A stretch of 8,148 bases of DNA from Actinomycetes bacterium (lineage in GTDB: Bacteria > Actinomycetota > Humimicrobiia > Humimicrobiales > Humimicrobiaceae). The DNA is taken from assembly GCA_030603375.1 (NCBI GenBank), contig JAUVXY010000062.1, forward strand, positions 1 through 8,148. Reading direction: 5' to 3'. The position numbers and the translations under genes are program-made. Of this stretch, positions 1 through 5,863 are shown piece after piece. The notes under the pieces were generated by a model. That model searched no databases. It was given only the letters and a program-made list of their open reading frames with translations, and was not told the origin of the DNA. Numbering within the stretch: the first letter of the stretch is position 1; each line of letters opens with the position of its first letter.

Positions 1-1
1 A

Positions 2-718
2 AATAATTTTTTAATTGATTTAGACAAAATAGATAGAACCATTGCAGGAAAAACAAAGATTATGTACATAAATTACCCAAATAATCCAACATCTGCCTCA
101 TGTGATGTAAAATTTTTTTCAAATATTGTAGAGTTTGCAAAAAAATATAATATCATTATTTGTCATGATAATGCTTATTCCGATATTTATTCTGATAGTA
201 AAAATAAACCTGCAAGTTTTTTAAATGCTAAGGGTGCAAAAGAAGTTGGAATAGAGTTTAATTCCTTGTCTAAAACCTTTAACATGACTGGCTGGCGTAT
301 AGGATACGCAGTTGGCAACAGTGAAATCATAAAAAGTTTTGGGAAATATAAGACAAATGTAGACTCAGGTGTCTTTAATGCTATCCAGTATGCTGCTGCA
401 GAAGCATTAAAAAATCCTGATGGATATATCCAATACAATAACAGTGTTTACAACAAAAGAAGAAAGGCTGTTACAGAATTTCTCGATGAGGTTGGTGTAA
501 AATATTACAAGTCAAATACTACAATATACGTCTGGGCAAAGGTACCTAATGGGTTTACGTCTGAATCTTTTTCCGAGATGCTGCTCGATAAATCAAATGT
601 AGTGGTTACTCCGGGGAGTGCATTCGGCAGCTATGGTGAGGGGTATTTCAGGATATCACTTACAATAAATGATGAAAAACTTAATGAGGCACTATACAGA
701 ATGCGCGATGTTGTATGA
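2..718 (+). CDS. dapL: LL-diaminopimelate aminotransferase, C-terminal part (5' truncated by window edge)
   Basis: The reading frame is open from the left edge, so the gene begins outside the window; an ATG at 62 is internal. Visible are about 238 residues of a fold-type I, PLP-dependent aminotransferase: YINYPNNPT, then HDNAYSD (Asp and Tyr that contact PLP), then SLSKTFNMTGWRIGYAVGN, whose Lys (codon 272-274) should form the Schiff base with PLP. The SLSKxxNMTGWRIG signature followed by NVDSGVFNAIQ is characteristic of DapL, which converts tetrahydrodipicolinate directly to LL-diaminopimelate for lysine and peptidoglycan synthesis in the cytoplasm. A related class I aminotransferase with other substrates cannot be excluded without the N-terminal part. 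The stop is TGA at 716-718, and hflX follows 27 bases later on the same strand, so the two may be co-transcribed. No breaks are seen in the visible part. Confidence 0.85.
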   Translation, partial: NNFLIDLDKIDRTIAGKTKIMYINYPNNPTSASCDVKFFSNIVEFAKKYNIIICHDNAYSDIYSDSKNKPASFLNAKGAKEVGIEFNSLSKTFNMTGWRIGYAVGNSEIIKSFGKYKTNVDSGVFNAIQYAAAEALKNPDGYIQYNNSVYNKRRKAVTEFLDEVGVKYYKSNTTIYVWAKVPNGFTSESFSEMLLDKSNVVVTPGSAFGSYGEGYFRISLTINDEKLNEALYRMRDVV

Positions 719-745
719 GGGAGGCTGTGGCTTATAAAATAAAAA

Positions 746-2041
746 ATGATGGAGTACAAACATATTTATAAAAAAAAGGAAAGTGCTCTTTTAATATTTG
801 TTCAGTTTAAAAGTTTTGGTAACAATGAAAATCGGAAACCAGACAAGAAATATTTAAGTGAGAGTATTGCTGAGCTAAAAAATTTAGCTATTAGTGCAGG
901 TGCTGAAGTAGGAGCAACACTTGAATTTAATCAAATAAAACCGAGTCCAAAATATTTTATTAGTAAGGGTAAATTAGAAAAAGCTAAGATTATAATTCGC
1001 GAAAAGAATATAGATCTAACAATTTTTAATAACGAGATAACTCCTGCACAACAAATTAACCTTCAAGAAAAGTTAGGTATTAAAATTATAGACAAAACCG
1101 CATTAATACTTGATATTTTTGCCCAAAGAGCACACAGCAGGGAAGGGAAGCTTCAGGTTGAGCTTGCACAGTTAAACTACATTTTGCCAAGACTTACAGG
1201 AAAGGGAATTCAGCTGTCAAGACTTGGCGGCGGAATTGGAACAAGAGGACCGGGTGAAATGAAGCTGGAAGTTGACAGACGGAGGATAAGAAAAAGAATA
1301 AGCTTACTTGAGAAAAAAATTAGCAAGGTTGGAATTCAAAGAAATGTACAGAGGAAAAAAAGGGAAGAAAATAATATCTTTAAAATAGCGCTTGTCGGCT
1401 ATACTAATAGCGGAAAATCAACACTTTTAAATGCTGTAACCAATTCTGATATTTATACAAAAAATATGTTGTTCTCAACACTTGATTCAACTACCAGAAA
1501 ATTAAACGTAGCAGAAGGCCTGGAAGTTTTAATTTCAGATACAGTAGGTTTTATTGAAAAATTACCCCATCAGCTTATTGCTTCATTTAAATCCACATTA
1601 GAGGAAGTGCGGAGGTCAGATCTTCTCTTATTAATTGCAGATGCAAGCAGCAGTAACTGCGAACATCACATTGTAAGCGTAAAAGAAGTATTAAAAGAAC
1701 TAAATGTTTACCATAAACCAATATTTTTAGTATTTAATAAGATTGACAAAGTAAGTAAAAATAAACTGCTGAGCATAAAAATGAAGTATAAAAATGCAAT
1801 ATTTATATCTGCTCTGGAAAAAACAGGTATAGACGATCTTTATAATAAGGTAAAAGAGATAATTGAAAAAGATTATTTATCAATTACTGTAAAAATTCCA
1901 TATAGTGACAATAAGCTTATCTCTTATCTTTATGATAATTGTCAGATAATTAAAAAGGAATACTGCAAAGATGGTATATTGCTATTATTAAAGGCAGATT
2001 CAAAATATTATTCCGAACTTACAAAATATATTTATAAATAA
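746..2041 (+). CDS. hflX: GTPase HflX
   Basis: A complete 431-residue protein, the usual size for HflX, a translational GTPase that binds the 50S subunit and splits stalled or stress-damaged ribosomes. The N-terminal HflX domain (about 10-190) holds the glycine-rich segment LSRLGGGIGTRGPGEMKLE (about 158-175) and a basic helix. The G domain shows G1 GYTNSGKST (218-226), a G2-like FSTLDSTTR (243-251), G3 DTVGF (265-269), G4 NKID (331-334) and a G5-like ISAL (354-357). All nucleotide-binding motifs look intact. The start is not certain: ATG 746 is followed directly by ATG 749, an in-frame TAA lies at 740-742, and the only good Shine-Dalgarno match (GGGAGG, 719-724) is 21 bases upstream, which is too far. 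Family alignment (KKESALLIFV near the N terminus) still favours 746/749. It converges with lexA. Confidence 0.95.
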   Translation: MMEYKHIYKKKESALLIFVQFKSFGNNENRKPDKKYLSESIAELKNLAISAGAEVGATLEFNQIKPSPKYFISKGKLEKAKIIIREKNIDLTIFNNEITPAQQINLQEKLGIKIIDKTALILDIFAQRAHSREGKLQVELAQLNYILPRLTGKGIQLSRLGGGIGTRGPGEMKLEVDRRRIRKRISLLEKKISKVGIQRNVQRKKREENNIFKIALVGYTNSGKSTLLNAVTNSDIYTKNMLFSTLDSTTRKLNVAEGLEVLISDTVGFIEKLPHQLIASFKSTLEEVRRSDLLLLIADASSSNCEHHIVSVKEVLKELNVYHKPIFLVFNKIDKVSKNKLLSIKMKYKNAIFISALEKTGIDDLYNKVKEIIEKDYLSITVKIPYSDNKLISYLYDNCQIIKKEYCKDGILLLLKADSKYYSELTKYIYK

Positions 2042-2047
2042 AAAAAT

Positions 2048-2689
2048 TTAGAAATATTTTCTTACTACCCCGATTACTTTTCCTAAAATTTTTATATTCT
2101 TAACAAGGATAGGCCGCATATGATCGTTTTCGGGCAGTAATTTAATTTGTTTGGTATCTTTAAAAAATCTTTTTATTGTTGCCTCATCTTCCAGAAGGGC
2201 CACAATTATTTCTCCGTTAATGGCTGATTCCTGTTTTCTAACTACTACATAATCTCTGTCAAGAATTCCGGCATTAACCATGCTATCTCCTCTGACACGC
2301 AGCATAAATACTTCTTTTTGCCCTTTTACAAAATCAGATGTAAGCGGATAATAATCTTCAATATTTTCTTCTGCCAGTACAGGGATTCCTGCTGCAATAG
2401 TTCCCACTAATGGCACAAAGACAAGATTATTTGTTGTATTGTCAGGGAAACCTGAATCATTCTCATGGTAAAGCAGTGAAATAGCACGCGGCCTGTTTGA
2501 GTTTCTTTTAATATAGCCCATTTTTTCTAACTTTTTTAGATGTGAATGTACTGTAGCAGATGAACTCAAATCTACTGCGCTTGCTATTTCTCTTATTGTT
2601 GGGGGATAACCGGTTCTCTTTATTTCTCTTGCTATGAATATAAGTATCTTATTTTGTCTTGAACTAATTTCTTTTTTATTTTTTTCCAT
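2048..2689 (-). CDS. lexA: LexA repressor (SOS regulator, self-cleaving)
   Basis: Starting from ATG at 2689 the protein has 213 residues; a TTG two codons upstream (2695) is an alternative start, and neither has a strong ribosome-binding site. The N-terminal winged helix-turn-helix (about 5-65) includes TGYPPTIREIASAVDLSSSA and the recognition segment ATVHSHLKKLEKMGY. The C-terminal S24 peptidase-like domain has the Ala-Gly cleavage site in GTIAAGIPVLAEE (A100-G101), the catalytic Ser136 in GDSM and the catalytic Lys173 in ATIKRFF. All key residues are present, so RecA-stimulated self-cleavage is expected. LexA represses DNA-damage genes by binding palindromic operators. Such an operator overlaps its own promoter (autorepression), and two more precede the YneA-like gene at 4067. 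ilvC lies upstream on the same strand; hflX converges from the other side with 6 bases between stops. Confidence 0.97.
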   Translation of the reverse strand: MEKNKKEISSRQNKILIFIAREIKRTGYPPTIREIASAVDLSSSATVHSHLKKLEKMGYIKRNSNRPRAISLLYHENDSGFPDNTTNNLVFVPLVGTIAAGIPVLAEENIEDYYPLTSDFVKGQKEVFMLRVRGDSMVNAGILDRDYVVVRKQESAINGEIIVALLEDEATIKRFFKDTKQIKLLPENDHMRPILVKNIKILGKVIGVVRKYF

Positions 2690-2722
2690 GATCAATTAAC
2701 CAAACTGCTTGCTTTTTTATGG

Positions 2723-2751
2723 ATTATAGCAAAATATATGCAGTATGGCAA
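2723..2751 (-). promoter_or_regulatory. lexA promoter, sigma-A type
   Basis: On the minus strand the sequence reads TTGCCA (2751-2746), a 17-base spacer, then a perfect TATAAT (2728-2723). It lies between the ilvC stop and the lexA start, about 30 bases upstream of the start codon. The -35 box overlaps one edge of the LexA-type operator at 2748-2762, as expected for repression by steric block. lexA therefore need not depend on transcription from ilvC. Confidence 0.75.
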
Positions 2752-2762
2752 ACATAGGTTCG
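2748..2762. promoter_or_regulatory. LexA operator upstream of lexA (autoregulation)
   Basis: The plus strand reads GCAAACATAGGTTCG, so the minus strand reads CGAACCTATGTTTGC. The imperfect dyad matches the Gram-positive LexA box form (GAAC-N4-GTTY) and matches the perfect palindrome at 3987-4002 at 13 of 16 aligned bases. It covers the -35 box of the lexA promoter. Assignment to LexA is inferred from sequence form and position. Confidence 0.75.
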
Positions 2763-2787
2763 TTTTTATAATTTTTATAAATTATAT

Positions 2788-3789
2788 TTACTTATCTTCG
2801 TCTTTGATCCAGGACATCATCTTTCTAAGTTTTTTACCAACTTCTTCTATTAAATGGTTTTTCTCTTTGTTCTTTATAGAATTATACACAGGCCTGCCAG
2901 CTCTATTTTCAAGTATCCAGTCTTTTGCAAATTCGCCAGATTGGATATCCTCTAATATCTTTTTCATGTTTTTTCTGGTATCAGACGTTATAACTTTTTT
3001 GCCTATTAGCATATCTCCATATTCAGCAGTGTCACTAATAGCTTCTCTCATTCCGGTTATGCCTCGTTCATAAATTAAATCTACAATTAGTTTTAATTCA
3101 TTGCATACTTCAAAATATGCTATTTCTGGCTGATAGCCTGCTCCAACAAGTGTGTCAAATCCAGCTCTTATCAGTTCAGTGGTTCCGCCACACAGTACTG
3201 CCTGCTCGCCAAATAAGTCTGTCTCTGTTTCTTCTTTAAACGTGGTAGTTATGATTCCAACTCTTCCGGCTCCTATCGCTCTAGCGTAAGCTAAAGCATG
3301 TTGTTTTGCTTTTTTTGAATAGTCCTGATAAACAGCTATAATAGCTGGAACACCGCTGTTCTCTTTATACATTCTTCTTACAATGGAACCCGGTCCTTTA
3401 GGTGCGACCATTACAACATCAATGTTGTCACCAGGAATTATTTGATTAAAATGAATGTTGAAACCATGAGCAAAACATAGTATATTGCCTTCTTCAAGGT
3501 TAGGCTCAATGTATTCATAGAAAACATCTTTTTGAACATCGTCAGGGATAAGAACTGTGATAACATCTGCTTTTTTAGAAGCCTCGTCTGTAGCGTAAAC
3601 TTTAAAACCATTTTTTTCTGCTATAATCCATGATTTACTTCCCTTAACTTCTCCAACAATAACATCTATCCCGCTATCTCTTAGATTCTGTGCATGTGCA
3701 TGCCCTTGATTGCCATAACCTATTATTGCGACTTTTTTATCTTTTAGGGTATCCATGCTTATGTCTTTGTCATAAAAAATCTCTGCCAT
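2788..3789 (-). CDS. ilvC: Ketol-acid reductoisomerase (NAD(P)+), class I
   Basis: A complete 333-residue protein, the usual length for short-form (class I) KARI, the second enzyme of valine, leucine and isoleucine synthesis. It isomerises and reduces acetolactate or acetohydroxybutyrate with Mg2+ and NAD(P)H. The N-terminal Rossmann domain has GYGNQGHAHAQNLRDSG (24-40) and a cofactor-specificity loop ending GSKSW (50-54). The KARI domain carries KGPG (131-134), the metal ligands in DLFGEQAVLCGG (D191, E195) and the acidic residues of YFEVCNELKLI (E227, E231). The common His after KGPG is Ser here. The ATG at 3789 has AGGAGG 4 bases upstream. No other ilv or leu gene is next to it; it sits between lexA and the SOS-type gene at 4067. 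No T-box-like leader was recognised upstream, and no convincing promoter was fixed in the AT-rich gap. Confidence 0.97.
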   Translation of the reverse strand: MAEIFYDKDISMDTLKDKKVAIIGYGNQGHAHAQNLRDSGIDVIVGEVKGSKSWIIAEKNGFKVYATDEASKKADVITVLIPDDVQKDVFYEYIEPNLEEGNILCFAHGFNIHFNQIIPGDNIDVVMVAPKGPGSIVRRMYKENSGVPAIIAVYQDYSKKAKQHALAYARAIGAGRVGIITTTFKEETETDLFGEQAVLCGGTTELIRAGFDTLVGAGYQPEIAYFEVCNELKLIVDLIYERGITGMREAISDTAEYGDMLIGKKVITSDTRKNMKKILEDIQSGEFAKDWILENRAGRPVYNSIKNKEKNHLIEEVGKKLRKMMSWIKDEDK

Positions 3790-3946
3790 TTTTCCTCCTG
3801 CTTATATTTATTTAATAGAATAATATTACTGCTGATTACAAATAACTACACCTGCACAATTAGTAAGTAAATATAACAACATCAAATTATTTTATCAGAT
3901 ATATAAAAAAAGTAATACGAGTTTTTAATAATTTTTAAATAATTTC

Positions 3947-3976
3947 TTGACACAAACATATGTTTGGTAATATTAT
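3947..3976 (+). promoter_or_regulatory. Promoter of the YneA-like gene
   Basis: A perfect -35 box TTGACA (3947-3952), an 18-base spacer and a -10-like TATTAT (3971-3976). A perfect TATAAT at 3974-3979 overlaps it, but its 21-base spacing is too long. A 14-base palindromic operator fills most of the spacer and a second lies at the predicted transcription start. A strong promoter held off by a repressor is the classic SOS layout. Confidence 0.7.
3953..3966. promoter_or_regulatory. LexA operator 1 (perfect palindrome in promoter spacer)
   Basis: CAAACATATGTTTG is a perfect 14-base palindrome between the -35 and -10 boxes of the promoter for the gene at 4067. It has the centre and spacing of Gram-positive LexA boxes but with A/T at the outer positions (AAAC-ATAT-GTTT). 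The same core recurs at 3987-4002 and, imperfectly, in front of lexA, which ties the three sites to one regulator. Confidence 0.8.
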
Positions 3977-3986
3977 AATTATAAAA

Positions 3987-4002
3987 GCAAACATATGTTT
4001 GC
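3987..4002. promoter_or_regulatory. LexA operator 2 (perfect palindrome at transcription start)
   Basis: GCAAACATATGTTTGC is a perfect 16-base palindrome. Its 14-base core is identical to operator 1, and the two centres are 35 bases apart. It lies about 10 to 25 bases downstream of the -10 box, at or just after the expected start of transcription. Two identical operators could allow tight or cooperative repression. Confidence 0.8.
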
Positions 4003-4066
4003 AGTACAGTTAAATTTTTAATATAATAATAAGTTTTTATCATGTAGTTTACGAAAGAGGGTAGAG

Positions 4067-4354
4067 ATGTTTAATTTAAAAATAAAAAACATTTTTTTAA
4101 ATGTACTGGTAATAATTGTAAGCGTACTTGTGATAATTGCCATTTACAGCAATATAAATAAATTTACCAGACCAAGCATAGAAAGGTATACTCAAATTAA
4201 TGTAAGAAGTAAATATGACATAAATGAGGTAATGGAGAAATATTCAAATCCTGAAAATAAGGAAATGTTTTTGGCTGAAATTAAAAAAGTAAACAATATC
4301 GAATCATTGGATCATATAGGCAAAAAAACAATAATTATACCAATTATTAAGTAA
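4067..4354 (+). CDS. YneA-like SOS cell-division inhibitor candidate (membrane anchor plus LysM-like domain)
   Basis: A 95-residue protein with a short basic N terminus (KIKNIF), one hydrophobic segment at about 10-27, and a tail from about 41 to 93. The tail resembles a divergent LysM module: YTQINVRSKYDINEVMEKY, then EIKKVNNIES, then IGKKTIIIPII. The charge pattern predicts the N terminus inside and the LysM-like part outside. This design and length match Bacillus YneA, an SOS-induced, membrane-anchored inhibitor of division. The promoter carries two perfect LexA-type operators. The start has GAGGG 5 bases upstream. The usual GDTLW-type LysM signature is eroded (RSKYDIN), so homology to YneA rests on architecture and regulation rather than clear identity. 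It is divergent from ilvC, with dut downstream. Alternative: another SOS-controlled small membrane protein. Confidence 0.7.
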   Translation: MFNLKIKNIFLNVLVIIVSVLVIIAIYSNINKFTRPSIERYTQINVRSKYDINEVMEKYSNPENKEMFLAEIKKVNNIESLDHIGKKTIIIPIIK

Positions 4355-4366
4355 CCCTGGTTACTT
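4349..4366. repeat. Near-palindrome overlapping the stop codon of the YneA-like gene
   Basis: AAGTAACC-CT-GGTTACTT has two perfect 8-base arms around a 2-base centre and includes the TAA stop at 4352-4354. As RNA it could form a short hairpin at the stop codon; as DNA it could be a protein site. It is not followed by a T run, so it is not a terminator by itself. Confidence 0.5.
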
Positions 4367-4378
4367 AGGGAACTAAAG

Positions 4379-4418
4379 CGGGAATCCTTGGTTTTCCAAA
4401 CCCGAGGTCAGATTTTTT
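4379..4418 (+). terminator. Possible rho-independent terminator after the YneA-like gene
   Basis: CGGG (4379-4382) pairs with CCCG (4401-4404) and TTGG (4388-4391) pairs with CCAA (4396-4399) around a TTTT loop. There is an asymmetric internal loop, and T6 lies at 4413-4418. The stem is short and the T run sits 8 bases past it, so this is a weak candidate. If it works, it separates the SOS gene from dut. Confidence 0.4.
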
Positions 4419-4460
4419 ATAAAATATCCTGCTTTGAAGAAGAAATGGCACAAAGGTCAT

Positions 4461-4562
4461 TTACGGAACATTTATTTTTAGAGCCTGCATCTTTGCTGCA
4501 CCTTTAGCTATCCGGTAATCAACATTTTGAATTTTACTGCCATGAATAGTAAAATCAATGTT
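4461..4562 (-). pseudogene. Possible remnant of an acylphosphatase-like domain
   Basis: On the minus strand a 33-codon stretch ending in TAA (4463-4461) reads NIDFTIHGSKIQNVDYRIAK followed by GAAKMQALKINVP. The pattern F-x-I-x-G-x-x-(I/V)-Q-x-V-x-(Y/F)-R resembles the start of acylphosphatase-like domains, which have a catalytic Arg at that place. The frame stays open upstream to 4601 but has no ATG, and the rest of a roughly 90-residue domain is missing. The resemblance was judged by eye and may be chance. Confidence 0.2.
4521..4562. repeat. Long AT-rich stem-loop upstream of dut
   Basis: AACA (4521-4524), TTGA (4527-4530) and TTTTACT (4532-4538) pair with AGTAAAA (4548-4554), TCAA (4555-4558) and TGTT (4559-4562). 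That gives 15 pairs with two small bulges and a 9-base loop. No T run follows on either strand, so its role is unknown. It overlaps the possible coding remnant on the minus strand. Confidence 0.45.
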
Positions 4563-4598
4563 ATTTGTAAAATCTGATAACTGGAATAGGAGACAGAA

Positions 4599-5033
4599 AT
4601 GGTAAAAGTAAAAATAAAAGTACTTGACAGATCAATACCAACCCCAGAATATGCACACAAAGGAGATGCGGGATTAGATTTATACAGCACGATAAACTGC
4701 AAAATAAAACCTTATGAGCGGAAAAAAATACCAAATGGAATTAAAATAGCTATACCTGAAGGGTATGCAGGATTTGTACAGCCAAGGTCAGGACTTGCAA
4801 TAAAATATGGAATTGGAGTTCTAAACTCTCCGGGTCTGATTGACTCAGGGTACAGGGGGGAAGTGTGTGCAATACTTATTAATCTTGATCCTAAAGAAGA
4901 GTTTGAAATAAAAAAAGGAGATAAGGTCTGTCAGCTGGTAATACAAAAAGTTGAAGATGTTACATTGAAAACTACAGATAAATTGGATGATACCGGCAGG
5001 GGAGTAAGCGGATTTGGAAGCACCGGTAAATAG
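4599..5033 (+). CDS. dut: Deoxyuridine 5'-triphosphate nucleotidohydrolase (dUTPase)
   Basis: A complete 144-residue trimeric-type dUTPase, which hydrolyses dUTP to dUMP and pyrophosphate. This keeps uracil out of DNA and supplies dUMP for thymidylate synthesis. All five motifs are visible: 1, KGDAGLDLYS (21-30); 2, PRSGLA (62-67); 3, GVLNSPGLIDSGYRGE (73-88) with the catalytic Asp82 and the deoxyribose-stacking Tyr85; 4, KKGDKVCQLVI (105-115); 5, the glycine-rich GRGVSGFGSTGK tail (133-144) that closes over the substrate. The ATG has AGGAG 6 bases upstream. It lies 244 bases after the SOS-type gene on the same strand. A nucleotide-pool enzyme beside SOS genes is suggestive, but no LexA-type palindrome was found directly in front of dut. 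Confidence 0.96.
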   Translation: MVKVKIKVLDRSIPTPEYAHKGDAGLDLYSTINCKIKPYERKKIPNGIKIAIPEGYAGFVQPRSGLAIKYGIGVLNSPGLIDSGYRGEVCAILINLDPKEEFEIKKGDKVCQLVIQKVEDVTLKTTDKLDDTGRGVSGFGSTGK

Positions 5034-5041
5034 AGCAATAA

Positions 5042-5206
5042 AGACACAACCTGAACCAAAAGCTTAAAGTCTTAGTTGAAACTAAAAAATTATCTTATGC
5101 AGATTGTTTTGCTGCAGCAACAGCAGTAATTAATAAAGGAGAACTTGTTACAGGAGATCGTGAATTTAAAGAAGTTGCTAAAGAAGTAAAAATATCCTGG
5201 ATTTAG
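5042..5206 (+). pseudogene. C-terminal fragment of a PIN-domain (VapC-like) toxin
   Basis: After an in-frame TAA at 5039-5041, the frame encodes 54 residues ending at TAG 5204-5206. The last 40 or so read KKLSYADCFAAATAVINKG, ELVTGDREFKEVAKEV and KISWI. This is the typical end of a PIN domain: an Asp in the (A)DxxxAA helix, another Asp in TGDxxF, and a final W-(I/L). PIN/VapC toxins are metal-dependent RNases of type II toxin-antitoxin pairs, about 130 residues long. Here about two thirds, including the N-terminal catalytic Asp, is absent, with no start codon or ribosome-binding site. No antitoxin gene was recognised nearby. It appears to be a dead remnant directly after dut. Confidence 0.75.
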
Positions 5207-5255
5207 AATAACAATCACACTATTAATACAATTATACTATTTATACTAACTTTAA

Positions 5256-5400
<145 letters not shown>

Positions 5401-5415
<15 letters not shown>

Positions 5416-5433
5416 TCACTCTAAGAGATAAGG
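5401..5433. repeat. Inverted repeat / stem-loop
   Basis: CCTTGTCTCTT (5401-5411) pairs with AAGAGATAAGG (5423-5433): 10 Watson-Crick pairs plus one G-T pair, with an 11-base loop. There is no T run on either side, so it is not an obvious terminator. Confidence 0.5.
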
Positions 5434-5580
5434 GATATTATGACAAAAAATCCGAAAGCATTATAAATAAATAAATACTATCGTAAAGAGATATATTTTA
5501 TGTACGGGTATAGGCAGTTATTATGCTAAATGTTACCAATATCGCTTTTACCCAAATTTATAGGATATTTCCCAAATTTT

Positions 5581-5838
5581 CTAATTAAATTCTTCTCCTT
5601 TTTCAAGCATTTGATATGATTTCTTTTTAGGGTCCATATTCGGAGAAACAACCATCAAATCCATGTCGTAGTAATAATAGATATTAGTATCACCTGGAAG
5701 GTTTTTCTCTTTTTGCCACCTTTTAATAAATTCGGCCCAAAAAAAATCATGGAGTGGTATTCTATCTGGTTCACTGCATTTTAATGTCTTTTTTATTCTT
5801 TCAATTTTTTTATTAACATCTGATAAATTGTAGTTCAT
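5581..5838 (-). pseudogene. Uroporphyrinogen decarboxylase-like (URO-D/MtaA superfamily) protein, truncated after 85 codons
   Basis: The ATG at 5838 is preceded by GGAAGG. The 85 residues match the N terminus of URO-D superfamily proteins: a helix KKIERIKKTLKC, then SEPDRIPLHDFFW (22-34), where the EPDR(I/V)P motif marks the family, then a Asp/Met-rich strand region (DMDLMVVSPNMDPK). Family members have about 340 residues and form a TIM barrel; here the frame ends at TAG (5583-5581) and no continuation is seen in any frame downstream. It is therefore a C-terminal deletion, not a single stop. Many relatives near sugar transporters are not heme enzymes, and their substrates are unknown, so no reaction is assigned. 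It follows the broken rhaM on the same strand, 25 bases on, in what was probably one operon. Confidence 0.7.
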
Positions 5839-5863
5839 GTTTTAATGTCCTTCCGCAAATTAA

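Noticed and set aside
187..438. Minus-strand open frame of 83 codons
   Set aside because: Antisense to the conserved core of dapL, including the PLP-lysine motif.
2738..3073. Plus-strand open frame of 111 codons
   Set aside because: It lies antisense to ilvC and across the lexA promoter, its translation is a low-complexity hydrophobic mirror of the ilvC frame, and it has no ribosome-binding site.
3790..3946. T-box or other riboswitch leader upstream of ilvC
   Set aside because: The ilvC-proximal gap is short and AT-rich; no T-box-like conserved segment, specifier stem or terminator/antiterminator pair was seen.
3974..3979. Perfect TATAAT as the -10 box of the YneA-like gene
   Set aside because: The spacing to TTGACA would be 21 bases; the overlapping TATTAT at 3971-3976 with 18 bases fits better.
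4508..4702. Minus-strand open frame of 64 codons overlapping the dut start
   Set aside because: The dut N terminus is clear on the other strand; the minus frame has no family resemblance.
5551..5579. CCCAAATTT repeated twice, as a possible CRISPR or attachment repeat
   Set aside because: Only two 9-base copies, AT-rich, 20 bases apart; no further units and no integrase nearby.
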